Source of the DNA: Chrysogorgia sp. JL179-B06
Taxonomy: Eukaryota; Cnidaria; Anthozoa; Scleralcyonacea; Chrysogorgiidae
Direction: 5' to 3'
Assembly: GCA_035772405.1 (NCBI GenBank)
Contig: JAYKKM010000145.1
Location: 1,337,001 to 1,401,000, forward strand
DNA length: 64,000 bases
Shown: one piece after another, positions 1 to 12,733 of the stretch
Layout of the letters: every line of letters begins with the position of its first letter
Numbering within the stretch: position 1 is the first letter of the stretch
Notes under the pieces: generated by a model
What the model was told of the DNA's origin: nothing
The model's input: only the letters and a program-made list of their open reading frames with translations
Databases searched by the model: none
Program-made: the position numbers and the translations under genes

Positions 1-1989
1 CCCTGTCTAGGTTCACCCGAGGGTTTCGTCAGGTTACTTCTAGGCAGTACTAAAGTTTTGCAATTTGTAACGAAACTAATTCCAATCTAACCAAAAGAGA
101 CCGCGTACATATACACTGCATATATAAATCACATTTCATACTGTCTGGAATGCAGGGCTTTAATATACAATTTAATATATAAATTAACACGACTCATTGT
201 TTATTATCCAAACCGAGTTTTCTGTTTAGTACATTGTCCATGAAATACAGTCATTATGTACTCACCTCAGGAGATGGAATATTGATGTACTGAAGTGTTT
301 CGATAATGGCCGTGCTTGGCCTTTTTTCCCCCTTGAAAGGCAGGTTGTCCGAACTATAGTTTTCACAATCTTCGTTAACTCCTTTCCTTGTAGCTGAGTT
401 AAAAGGCGTGTTTGTTCTGATAGTGTTAACGATTTGAGAATGAGCAAAAAGGCTGCAACGCTTTTTGTACATTCAAATTCAGCTCTCAATTCTTGTAATT
501 TTATCATCGGTTTCTTTTCGAGGGATGGACGAGCTTGGATTTGAACTCTGTTTCATTATCTGTGGTCGTACTGTATGAAAGACTACACTGTCGTCCACTC
601 TTGTCTTGTCTTAAATCTTTATTTTTGGCCAAGTGTGACAAACATTGCAAAATAACTTAGTCGCCCCTTTGTGTAATAATATATTTTGGATTGAGTAAGT
701 CCTCGAACAAACCGTGAAAGTAAGTAAAAAAAGATGTGACATAAAAGTAACACTAAAATCTGAAACTGTTAATGTCGAGCTATTTCACGTCCTCTCAAAT
801 ATGAGTTATGTGCAAATATAATCAATGATCGATCTTCGTCGTTCTCTTTATTGGCCTTTCATAATCACATCTCTGGTTCTCTTTATTGCCCAGTTAGTGT
901 AGTCCCTTAAAGTTTTGCATTCACTTTCATCATCATCGGACAGATTGCAGAAAATTCCCTTGCACATGCATGCACTATTAATTTTTAGGTGCACGAGTTT
1001 CTTCTATTTTACTACCGTTTCTATGCTGGTATAATCTGCCGACCAAAAATGTTGTAAAATCTGTTAATCCGCTGGAGGTCGTGGAGGATTCATTTTGAAG
1101 CATCACTAGATACAATAGTTCTGCGCCATTGTTGGGTGAAGAAAACCAGGTTCTCCCACGAATTTTGTATAGATAGAAAATATATTCTCGAGTTTCACAG
1201 CTCTTTGTTGTGGGGTTTTTCATAAAAACAAACTCGAACCAAGTTTAAGACACACCGAATAAACTCTTGTACGACATTACACTTGCTTGGATTACACTTG
1301 TTTGTTTATCCGTCAACTTCGTACGATAGATTTTTGTATAAAGGGTTTGCAGAAAAGACTTTAAATTCTCCAGTGATAGACCAGAACAGACAGTGGACGT
1401 GTCAACAGAGGACTGGTTGTAAAGCTCGGAAGAAACATATTCACTATCCGTATCGTCTAGCAAACTCAAGTTAGAGACCTCATCTAAATCAAATTTTATA
1501 CTCACCATTTTTGCCCCAGAAAAATGTCCCCAAAATGTTTATGGTCCCTCGCAGAATAAAGACTGGATCGAGCTCACAAAGCGAGCGAGGGTATACAGGT
1601 AAAAAAAACAACCCAAAAACACAACAATATAGTGGTATTAAAAAGTTAAAACGTTTAAACGTAAAATGCCTTCCTAAAAAGGAAAGTCTTCAATTGGTTT
1701 TTAAAAATCTCCACTGACGACGCCCTGCGAATGTCAACAGGAAGCTCATTCCACAAGGAGGGGCCATGGCCTTGGCAAAGGCTCTATATATCCCCAAACG
1801 TTTTCCGTATTGTCTTGGGAACCACCAACATATCCTGGCCATCAGAACGCAAGCTGTACCGACCAACTGCAGGCTTTGCCTTTAAAAGACCCCAGATTCG
1901 CATGCATATATAGCCTTGTACCAGCAGCAGTATCTTAAACATGATCTGATATTCTGAGTAAACTACATGGCTTCCTGTTCGGTGGGAGT
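1..1989. other. Sparse region, possible minus-strand exons
   Basis: No gene could be identified. On the minus strand an open stretch between about 266 and 450 ends at a strong splice donor (GAG followed by GTGAGTAC, donor at 260-265) and encodes a plausible peptide ending INIPSPE, so it may be an internal exon of an unknown gene. A second minus-strand open frame at 1245-1508 (87 codons, acidic and serine-rich) is also unrecognised. Plus-strand frames around 1590-1920 look like a degraded repeat lying next to the retrotransposon relic that follows. Confidence 0.3.
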
Positions 1990-2440
1990 GATATGGACGA
2001 ATTTAGGGACTAAGTATAGACCACACGTGCCGCTGCATTAAGAAAACTTTGTAAACGGTCATACTGATAACAGTAATGAGTTACAATAGTCGAGATGCGA
2101 GGTGACAAATACATGCACCAAAATCTTCGTTGTTTCTTCCGAAAGGAATTTCCTGATCTGCTGGATATTATAAAGGATGCGGAATGCCTTACTACACACT
2201 TTTTCAATGTGAGAATTCATTGACATGTGGGAATCAAACCATGCTCCAAGGTTACGCACCATCTTCACAGGTTCAATCGTAGACTCTCCAACTGTAATCT
2301 TATCGATCTGAATCTTGGACATTTGCTGCCGGGAACCGATGATTATAAACTCGGTCTTGGTGTCGTTGATCAGAAGGCGGTTAGAAAGCATCCAAGCACG
2401 GGCATCAGCAACACAGTTCTCGATACTCCCCAGCGCAGCA
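1990..2440 (-). pseudogene. Non-LTR retrotransposon reverse transcriptase relic (3' part)
   Basis: The minus-strand translation has the typical C-terminal half of a LINE reverse transcriptase: an AWMLSNRLLINDTKTEF segment, then VRNLGAWFD, then SHLDYCNSLL, the usual order in Jockey/CR1-like families. After about 2060 the frame breaks, and continuing homology (LQ..LNAAARVVYT) appears in another frame, so the copy is dead. The catalytic N-terminal half and the endonuclease are absent. Its 5' side runs straight into the GGCCGGCC satellite, which truncates it. Confidence 0.75.
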
Positions 2441-2456
2441 TCCTGAGACACAGGTG

Positions 2457-2775
2457 AACTCTCTCTTTGGCCAGTCAACTTACTCTCTTAGGCCGGCCAA
2501 CTCACTCTCTTTGGCCGGCGAACTTACTCTCTTTTGCCAACTAACTCACTCTCTTGGGCCGGTCAACTCTCTTTGGCCGGCCAACTCTCTTTGGCCGGCC
2601 AACTCTCTTTGGCCGGCCAACTCTCTTTGGCCGGTCAACTCTCTCTCTTTGGCCAGCAAACTCTCTTTTGCCGGCCAACTCACTCTATTTGGCCGGCCAA
2701 CTCTCTTTGGCGGTCAACTCTCTCTCTCTTTGCCAGCAAACTCTCTTTGGCTGGTCAACTCTCTTTGGCCGGCCA
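2457..2775. repeat. GGCCGGCC satellite, block 1
   Basis: Tandem copies of a unit of about 18-20 bp, consensus AACTCTCTTTGGCCGGCC. Variants replace GGCC by GGTC or CAGC and insert extra CT dinucleotides. Because the common unit is a multiple of three without stops, several frames stay open by chance; none is a gene. A second block starts 880 bp downstream. Confidence 0.9.
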
Positions 2776-3654
2776 CAGAGTGCAATATAACGGTCGGCCA
2801 CCGGCCATATTCCGCGCAAAACGCGGATATGGCCGTCCGATTGCTCTGCACGGACATTTTGGCCGACCATTTGGCCGCTGTAATATAGCGGAGCGCGTTA
2901 ATGCTATTTATAGAACGAAAACTCAGACAAACAAACCAAAATTGAATCTCAACTCAAGGGATTCCTAAATAGCCATTTTCTATTGTTGGGAATGCAAGAA
3001 TAAACAAGAATAAATTATAGACTCAGACAAACATGCATACTGACGTCATTGCCGCGCTTCGCTATTTCTCCCTCATTCTCGCAAAATCAAAAGGTAATCG
3101 GTTACGGATCTTTTCCCGAATTGAGCCAGCCTTTTCTAGCGCACTCTTCATGTTTTGAGTCGTTAAGTGCGAAATATCGCTTATTCGCTTGTTTTTAAAC
3201 TTCGAAGCTAATGTCTCAAACTGTCCGTATAATCTGCAGACTGCATATAACATGCATATTGGACCGGGGATATTTGCTACGATTTTTCTGAACCTTACGT
3301 ATGGGATATAGTGGATGACTCACTGACACTAAAGTATTGAACGTCATAGATCTGCACAAATGGTTCAAAACATTCGTAAGATAATCCATTCGATCGCATG
3401 TGTTAAAAAGAGAAAAATCGCAGCAAAAATATCCTGTGTAAACGGGCCTTTACAATGTGTGAATTCCAGGATATCTTAATTTGAAACCGAATAAATAATT
3501 TTTGAAGCAAAATCGAAGAGTACATAATTCGACAAAGACAACATTTAAAATTTAAAAAAATTTTCTTCATTGAATTCAAAAATAATTGGTGTCCGATCAT
3601 GTCCGACCAAACCTGGGTTGTCTGACATAATGTCAGACCAAGTTTTTGAATTAT
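2776..3654. other. Spacer between satellite blocks
   Basis: No coding evidence. GGCCG-rich sequence continues to about 2880 as a degraded edge of the satellite. The remainder is AT-rich unique-looking DNA. Confidence 0.5.
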
Positions 3655-4617
3655 ATTGCACTCTGGCCGGCCAAAGAGAGAGTTGGCTGGCCAAAGAGAG
3701 TTTGGCCGGTCAACTCTCTTTGGCCGGTCAGTTGACCGGTCAACTCTCTTTGGCCGGTCAACTCTCTTTGGCCGGCCAACTCTCTCTCTCTTTGGCCGGC
3801 CAACTCTCTCTTTGGCTGGTCAACTCTCCGTTTGGCCGGCCAACTCTCCGTTTGGCCGGCCAACTCTCCGTTTGGCCGGCCAACTCTCCGTTTGGCCGGC
3901 CAACTCTCTTTGGCCGGCCAACTCTCTCTTTGGCCGGCCAACTCTCTCTTTGGCCGGTCAACTCTCTTTGGTCGGTCAACTCTCTCTCTTTGGCCAGCAA
4001 ACTCTCTTTGGCCGGTCAACTCTCTTTGGCCGGCCAACTCTCTTTGGCCGGCCAACTCTCTTTGGCCGGCCAACTCTCTCTTTGGCCGGCATACTCTCTC
4101 TTTGGCCGGTCAACTCTCTTTGGCCGGTCAACTCTCTTTGGTCGGTCAACTCTCTCTCTTTGGCCAGCAAACTCTCTTTGGCCGGTCAACTCTCTTTGGC
4201 CGGCCAACTCTCTTTGGCCGGCCAACTCTCTTTGGCCGGCCAACTCTCTCTTTGGCCGGCCAACTCTCTCTTTGGCCGGCCAACTCTCTCTTTGGTCGGC
4301 CAACTCTCTTTGGCCGGTCAACTCTCTTGCTTTGGCCAGCCAACTCACTCTCTTTGGCCGGCCAACTCACTTTCTTTGGCCGGCCAACTCACTCTCTTTG
4401 GCCGGCCATCTCACTCTATTTGGCCTGCCATCTCACTCTATTTGGCCGGCCCAACTCACTGTAATTGGCCGGGCAACTCTCTTTTTCCGGGCAACTCTCT
4501 TTGGCCGGTCAATTCTCTCTCTTTGGCCGGCCAACTCACTCTCTTTGGCCGGCCAACTCACTCTCTTTGGCCGGCCAACTCACTCTCTTTGGCCGGCCAA
4601 CTCACTCTCTTTGGCCT
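3655..4617. repeat. GGCCGGCC satellite, block 2
   Basis: About 950 bp of the same satellite as at 2457-2775. The first roughly 70 bp (3663-3735) contain units in the opposite orientation (GGCCAAAGAGAG) before the array flips, making an inverted junction around GGTCAGTTGACCGG at 3725-3740. Subtypes occur in runs, for example four successive CAACTCTCCG units at 3822-3900, and a block of about 160 bp is repeated near 3955 and 4135, showing recent local duplications. Confidence 0.9.
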
Positions 4618-5544
4618 CATTTGGTGAAATGTTATGGATTTTTCACATCATGCCTTTTGTTCGCAGCAACTTTGGATTTTTATTAATTCAGCAATTTTAC
4701 GGATATGTATTCAATTTCATCTCAAAATCTTTAATCATATTTGTCATTTAGTTTTGACCGAGTAAGTTTAAAATTTGGTCCTTGTGACATTTTTTGGAGG
4801 GGCAAACAGCCAGGTTTATTTTTTGGCTATACAGATCTAAATTGTATGATTCATATATGTTTTCCAGTCATGTTTTAGTTTTTGAAGCACGCAGTTTCAG
4901 ATGGTCCCTTTCACAATTTTTTGTCTGATCGCTCTCTAAGACAAAGGTAATCAGTGACATGACGGTGGTTGTATATCTGATACAAAATTCTGCTGATTTA
5001 CATAAACCTTTACTTCGATTTACTCGGCTAAAATGGCTTGAATCTTCAATATTGTCGATGAACATGAACATTTAGATGTGACGAGTATCCTAAGCTACTG
5101 TACAATGTATCTCTCGTCTTCGGTTCAAGCTTGTATATCCGATAGAACACGGCCGCTTATGTTGTAAATAGTATACATATGTATACTATTTGGCTCAGAA
5201 CATGGAAAATGTTTCGCGCGCTTTTTCACAAGCTTTTCCTGATTGGTTAAATCATTATTCTCTTGTATTTCATTGGTTATATTTTCACTTGCGAAGAACC
5301 TTTACGCGATTTTTATTGGACGTATATCGCATTTTCACATGTGAAACTATATAAATTTTGACAACTGCAGGCTTTACGAAACAAAATTCTTATAATATAT
5401 GTAATGTACATGTCATGCGCATTCATATGAGCCTTGTCAGCTTCTGGTTGTTTCGAATTATAAACACAAGAACGAGTAAGAGGCTGCGGAAGCACGTGAA
5501 AGAATATTGTGTATATTATTAATTTTGCATTTCTCTTGCTTTAG
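4618..5544. other. Non-coding stretch upstream of PPOX exon
   Basis: No gene seen. It contains a perfect 26-bp palindrome at 5166-5191 centred on ATACATATGTAT. The sequence immediately before 5545 ends in a pyrimidine-rich tract and TTTAG, the acceptor of the first PPOX exon present in the window. Confidence 0.5.
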
Positions 5545-8500
5545 GCCTATGATCTTGGAATGGAAAAACAGATTATCGCTGTTTCTGCTGATCACGTCTC
5601 AGCAAAAAACAGATTTATTTTTGCTCACAATAAGCTTCACAAGTTACCATCTGACATTGTTGGTCTATTAAAACCCCAATCATTACTGTCGAAGAGCCTG
5701 TTATCAATTCTCCTTAAAGAACCATTTGTACCCAAAGAAACTGAATTGGATGACGAAAGCATTTATAATTTTATCTCCAGAAGATTTAACAGTGAGGTAA
5801 TTTCGTTACTTAATCTGCAGTTCTATAGGGTTTATGAGGCTGATTTCTCGAGTAGCTAATAATTTATTAAAATATTACTAATATTTTATTAAAATATTAC
5901 TAATATTTTATTAAAATATTACTAATATTTTATTAACTCTTTCCTGTCCGGCTGAAAAACATCCAAAATTGAACTACCTCTTTGTTCTATTGATATCTCG
6001 GGAAATATTCATAACTGTTGCGAAACCTATACCTTTCTGAAAGCCCAATAAACCGGCTGTTACCAATGCTTTTGAATTTTCCGAACAAGACACATTATGT
6101 TAATATCAATTAGCATAATTATCATAAATCAAGTTGAAAAACTTCCATTTTTCTAGAAAAGGCCATCTTGCACGCCCGCGTAGCGTCATGAAAATTCAAC
6201 ATGCCACCAATCGCAGAGTTGTTTATGAAATCAAATCAAATTTGGCGTGTGAGTGGATCTCATGTCCCTGGCGCTTGTCGAATTTCTAATCTTGCGTTAC
6301 GTGTGCCGTGTTTTTCGATTGACGACTTCGGGGTTCTTCTATGACCCCTTTTGACTGGGCCGGACAGGAAAGAGTTAAAATATTACTAATATTTTATTAA
6401 AATATTACTAATTTTTATTAAAATATTACTAATTTTTATTAAAATATTACTAATTTTTATTAAAATATTACTAATTTTTATTAAAATATAACTAATATTT
6501 TATTAAAATATTACTAATTTTTATTAAAATGTTACTAAAATTATATTAGTATATTAAAATATTACTAATATTTTATTAATATATTACTAATTTTTATTAA
6601 AATATTACTAATTTTTATTAAAATATTACTAATTTTTATTAAAATATTACTAATTTTTATTAAAATATTACTAATTTTTTATTAAATTATTACTAATATT
6701 TTATTAAAATATTACTAATATTTTATTAAAATATTACTAATATTTTATTAATATATTACTAATTTTTATTAAAATATTACTAATTTTTATTAAAATTTTA
6801 CTAATATTTTATTAAAATATTACTAATTTTTATTAAAATATTACTAATTTTTATTAAAATATTACTAATTTTTATTAAAATTTTACTAATATTTTATTAA
6901 AATATTACTAATTTTTATTAAAATATTACTAATTTTTATTAAAATATTATTTGTGTTGCACTAAGAATTACTTCTTATGGGTATAATGTTATGTTTGTTG
7001 AGAAGGCGACAGTTATCCGCAGAGTAACTATGGTGATCGCATTAATAGGAGCGCAATACGAGCTTTTTATCGAGGCGATACAGGATAACCCTATTATTAA
7101 TGTCAAAAACAACTCATCCTAATTCTGTGGAAATCCTTGTTCTGTTGATATCCTTTATATTTTTACTTGATTCTGGAATGAGATGTTGTTCATTGCGGAA
7201 TGAGTTCGTTCCTCGTATCCTATATTTACGTCACTGGTATCTCCGTCATATTGTACATAATAATAATAATAATAATAAAAACTTTACTTCCAGAGGGTAA
7301 CCAAGACACGTGAAGTAAACAAGGAGTTCACGAGTCGAGTGTGGCAAGGAGTGCTACGTCATCGCTCTGTTTAATTGCCCCAGTCTCGTGAACCATATTT
7401 CCAATACATGTATGGCCACTTTGTGAAGCGAAAATGCTGCTTTACGGTTCCCCCGTAATTTTCTTTTATTTTTATGTTTTATAGATAATTTTAAATAGAG
7501 TTTTTAGGTCGTAATATTGGTAGCGTCAATGCAAATTTTGTAAATATGTCGGTTGATTCCAAGGTAGTGGAATACATTGTCGATCCAATGTGTCGAGGGA
7601 TATTTGCTGGAGATATAAAGAAGCTAAGTATGAAGTCGTGTCTTCCTCCTGTTTATAACCTTGAAAAGGAATCCGGATCTGTTGTGAAAGGGATGTTAAT
7701 GACCAAAAGTGAGTACCTATTGAACATCTAATTATGAATTAAAATTAACCTTTTGAAAAGGTGTGTTCTTATTGAGGAAAAGTCGTATTTCTATAGGATT
7801 TTATCCAATACAGAATGCAAGTAAAACGAAAGTATGCTAAAACTTTTGTAAAAAGTTTTAAAAATGTCAAATTCTGATCTTTTAGGACAACATTTATGCA
7901 GTTAACGGCGATTTCTCCCTATTCCACTCGTGTTTCTATAACTGCATGTACGGAAACACGGAAAATGTTTAGTCTATTTCTTAATTGATAAAATGAAGTT
8001 GGTGTGTTTCATCATTGATTCCTCGTAATTGTTCAAAACTGATCATGAGCCTACATTGCATATGTCATCTAAAACAAATTTGCCTTGTTTTTCAACCCAT
8101 TTCTCATTCAGCTGGACTAATTAATTAACTGAAGGAGTGCGATTCATATTATTTTATCGTTAATAACGATTTTTGTCCTATTTGCAAGGCGAAATTGCAG
8201 CTTGGCATAAGACGCTCAACCCTCCTGCAGTTGAGAATCAGGCGAACTCAGATGGTAAAATGAACTGATAAGTGTCATAGCTGGATAGGCAAAATTTTAG
8301 CTTGGTAATGATATACTGATAGGAATCTGTGTATATATCCTTTGACGTGAATATCTGTATGGGTATATGCAGTGTATATATATATACATATCTAAGTACA
8401 TATAATTTATTATTTACCAAATAGGGCTTTTCGCGTAACTTCAGTGTAGATTATAACCGTCGACAATCGGCTATTTGCAAAGCAAGAGTATACCCAATGG

Positions 8501-11500
8501 CCGATCATTGTTCTCCACGGACATTTTTTACCGATCAAAAAATTCTACATTTTTCATCTATCTGAAAATTAAACCAATAATACTATCACCCAATTGCTAA
8601 TGTTTTTTGGGAGCAAAAAGCTTTTGTTCAGAACAAAAACAAACCTCGGACCTCGGCAAACTCAGACGGCGTCATATCGTGTAGAAATCGCCATTTTGAA
8701 TATTCATTTCCTCCACCCAGGCTACTTACATATATAGCAGAGGTAGTGGAGTACGCGCGAAACTACCTCTCAATCGTGAGAAAAACTTACCACAAAGTGT
8801 GGACCAGTGTGGTACAAGTTGCATATTTGTGCAGATGGTAGCAGATGAATAAATGTCCTAGTAATTTGTGAATAGTGCTTCAGCCTAGCTCCTTTTTCGA
8901 ATGGCAGTGTAGAAAGAATGTTCTCTTCACTGAAACGTATCAAGACTGACCGCAGGACAAGGCTTCATCGTGACACCTATAAGTGATCTCATGGAGATTC
9001 GAGTAGAAGGCCTCTCTCTTGGGAGTTTTGTGGAAAGACCCCATCAAAGTGTTCGCAAACAGTACACTCCACGAAAGACCATTCAGAAGGGTGCAAGTAC
9101 ATCCCCAAACCTTGATGCAGAAGGTGAACTGTCATATTCACTGTGTGTGAATGGATGCCTGGTTTAGAGACACGGACTCGTGCGAAAATTAAATATTCGA
9201 TGACGGAATGCATGCTGCCACGATCCACTCACTGGCTCCAGAACTGATTATAAATTATTGTCAAGACAATATTGTGTAACTTTGACTTTTTAGAAATACT
9301 TGTAGCCACCAGGGTTCCAGTCCCTGCAACTCCAAACCACACTTCGAATCATGTTCCTCTGGAAACTAATGACCGGGATATCCTCAATCCATCTGGACGG
9401 GTATCTCGTGATCAAGAAGAAGTAGGATCTACCCGGCTGTTGCAGTGCAAAAAACCTACAGTTTACAGTACATTCAACGTCCGAACAATATCGAAATCCA
9501 ATAGATACCTAAAATTTGTCAACTGCGCAAAACATCAAATGATTGACATAATCAGCATTTAAGAACACAGATTCTTCCACCCGTATTCCCAAACTGAGCA
9601 CAAAACTACTGATGGATACCATTCATACCAACTGATAACAGCATCAGCATGGAAAAATGAACACGGATCAACTGTGGGGGGAATTGGTCTACTACTCTCA
9701 CCGCGAGCTTTCGACAATCAAAGACGATACATGGGCGATCGTCAAGCTCGTATCCTCAGAAAAATGATTCTGAGTCCTGGACAGGAATCGAACCTGTAAC
9801 CTTCTGATTGCCGGTGAGACGCTCTAACCAATGAGCCACCGAGACTCGATGGAGAGTGAATTGTAACCTTCGTAATTGTAACATCATTGTAACCTTCGCT
9901 CTCCATCTGAGTCTCGGTGGCTCAATGCTTAAAGCGTCTCACCGGGACTTAGAATAATTTTTCTGAGGATACGAGCTTGACGATCGCCCATGTATCGACT
10001 GTCTACTCCAAGCTCTCCCACATTCACTACAGCAGTGTATATTAACAAATCTGTTGAAAGTTGAAAAAATCTCCCCACTCATAGTGATTGCAGAATTCAA
10101 CAGCAATGCGAAAACCACTGTAGTAGCATGTTATAGCATAAGTAATGTCAGCGACGAATCAGATGCAAACTAGTTCTACCAAGAGCTGAAAAGTGTCAAC
10201 GTTCACGCACATAACTTTCCAGTGGTCGCAGGCGACTTCAATGCTCAAACCGGACCGGTAGACGCACCTTATTCCAACTATAACAGTGACAAACAACAAA
10301 TTCATGTAACCTGCGAATAAACTGTGCACCTTTCAATATTCATCAGGAACATGGTCGCATGAGATAGACTACGTTCTCATTCGTAACAAGTGGAAGAACA
10401 GCGTTAGGAACGTTGAAACCATCTACAACAAGTTAATTGCAACAACATTACCAAAGAAGAAAAAGCAGAAACATAATGTCGTTAAGTACACATGCCTAGT
10501 GAAGGATACTCGAAAAGCTCTCCACTTAGCCCAAAAATATCATTAAGACAAGCCATCAACATTCTCACTCAATTCTCATTCTCATTCTGCTGATGAGCAG
10601 AGCACAGAAACGACTCGACGAAGCATATGCCAACGCGAGGCAGAGTACAATATACGAGTCAAATTGGCCAAATAACACATCTGCAATAGGCGTCAAAGCA
10701 ACATTCTGCCGCGTGGGCCACCATCAACGATTTCACAGGGCGAAAAAGTAAACCCTCAATTTGCATAAATGGGGACTCAGCAGAAACGCGTAAAGATAAT
10801 TGGCTGTCGCACTTCAAGAATCTTCTTGGTGAGGCTCCAAATACCACTGATAACCTGCAAGAGCGTAGCGAAGGTGTAGTAGTTCGTACGTGCGCCATAC
10901 GTACTGCTAAACAGCAGTCTCGATACAGTATGTCTGTATATTAAATATGACTTGCAGCTTATGGTTATCTCAATATAGTACACAACGTAGCCTTCGCTCT
11001 GCCATCTGAGTTCTGGTAGCTCAATGGTTAGAGCGTCTAACCGGAGATCAGAAGGTTACGGTCGATTCCTGTCTGGGGCTCTCAAAACAAATTTTCTGAG
11101 TTTACGTTAAAGCTTGAGTAGCAAATAGTTTACTATATTCATATTATGTATTTATTATAGATTAACATAAATGTTTCATGAGTTAACTATACAGTATACA
11201 TGCATAAAACATTGAATGGCTGGCCGACTAATCTCAGCTAATGTCCAAGCAACTTCATACATGTAGTTGGTCTGACCCAAGCGAAATCGATATAATCCAC
11301 ACTGGTAACTAATTTACAAGTGAATAAAATATATTGGAATTTACAATTTTAAGATATCAAGATACAATGTAAAACGTAAAATAAAATACAAAGGTATGCT
11401 AATAAAAAATATGAAACTTAAGGTACATGTAATCTAAGCAGAATAAAAAAACAGTCAAGTTGTCGCTTCTTCTGGCAATGTTTAAAGTTAGTGATAGTTC

Positions 11501-12526
11501 CATATTGAAATGCACGGTAACTGAAAGATCTCTGACCGGTTGAGGTTCTGCATTTTGGAATTTGGTATATGCACCATCTGACGGGAATCCCTCGCGCGCG
11601 TTTTCGCTCTTCTCCCCCCTCCTCCCCACCGAGAGCCGCTACGCAGGCTACCCTCTGACGGCATGTACACCCTCACTACATGTATATCTGTATGTATACA
11701 GTAGCCTCTAAGGGCATCTGTACATTATCTGACGGGAATATGTGTGTATGTACACCATCTGACGCTACCTATATTGAGTATAGCACATTCTCACCCTTTG
11801 TAACTGTTATTATGTAAATGATTTCTATAAGAATATTTACGACGTATACTGTTACTATATGTCATATTTATTAGATCCTGCTATTCCTCAAGATGCCAAC
11901 CCACTAGTCAAGAACGCCTCCGCAGAGCGATGGAGCCTCTGGACATTAGAGAACGGCCTGGAGTCATTGGTGGAAAGTTTGGAAACTGTGTTGGTTAAAA
12001 ACGGTGTTAACATTTTAAAAAACAGATCCTTAGTTACTCTGAAGTTCCTCTTAGATGGCGTGGTTGAAGCTCAGGGCGGTGAGGAGACTCTTTTAGCAGA
12101 TCATGTTATTAGTAGTATTCCGACGAATAGCCTTGCTGCACTCATGCCCAAAGAACATTCACCTTTGGCCAGTCAGCTTAGAAGGATTGATGCGGTTACA
12201 GTTGGTGTTGTCAACCTTGAGTTTGAAGGCTCTATTTCACAGCTCCAAGGATTTGGCGTCCTCTACCCTTCGAGTGAATCGAAAAAAGTGTTGGGCGTCA
12301 TTTTTGACTCTTCCACATTCCCTCAATGTGACTCTAAAACATCGCCTTCGACCCGTTATACAGTAAGTAAAACGACATCTGCTAATTATATCGTCTCGCG
12401 CCCACACTTGCTTGCTTGCTTGCTTGCTTCCTTCCTTGCTTCCTTCCTTCCTTGCTTCCTTCCTTGCTTCCTTCCTTGCTTCCTTCCTTGCTTGCTTGCT
12501 TGCTTGCTTCCTTGCTTCCTTGCTTC

Positions 12527-12597
<71 letters not shown>

Positions 12598-12674
12598 CCT
12601 TGCTTGTTTCCTTGCTTCCTTGTTTCCTTGCTTCCTTGCTTGCTTCCTATCTTGCTTCCTTCCTTCCTTGCTTC

Positions 12675-12733
<59 letters not shown>

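Larger units (their letters stand above)
9270..10870 (+). pseudogene. Non-LTR retrotransposon endonuclease relic, interrupted
   Basis: Decayed APE-type endonuclease of an RTE-like non-LTR element. Recognisable pieces in order are STFNVRTISK and IDIISI (about 9460-9560), HRFFHPYSQTEHKTTDGYHS and GGIGLLLSPRAFDN (9565-9718), VVAGDFNAQTGP (10212-10257), IDYVLIRNKW (10365-10395) and INGDSAETRKDNWLSHFKNL (about 10760-10820). Stops and frame changes are scattered through it. A 290-bp inverted, tRNA-like insertion at about 9715-10005 splits the endonuclease between its N-terminal and catalytic parts. Confidence 0.75.

Noticed and set aside
3570..4751. Long open frames of 393, 323 and 210 codons with repeated LAGQLSL / WPANSLF
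   Set aside because: They are translations of an 18-bp satellite without stops, open in several frames on both strands.
9773..9845. Functional tRNA gene (GGC anticodon position)
   Set aside because: C instead of T at position 33, mismatches in anticodon and acceptor stems, and several related damaged copies nearby; better explained as a SINE head.
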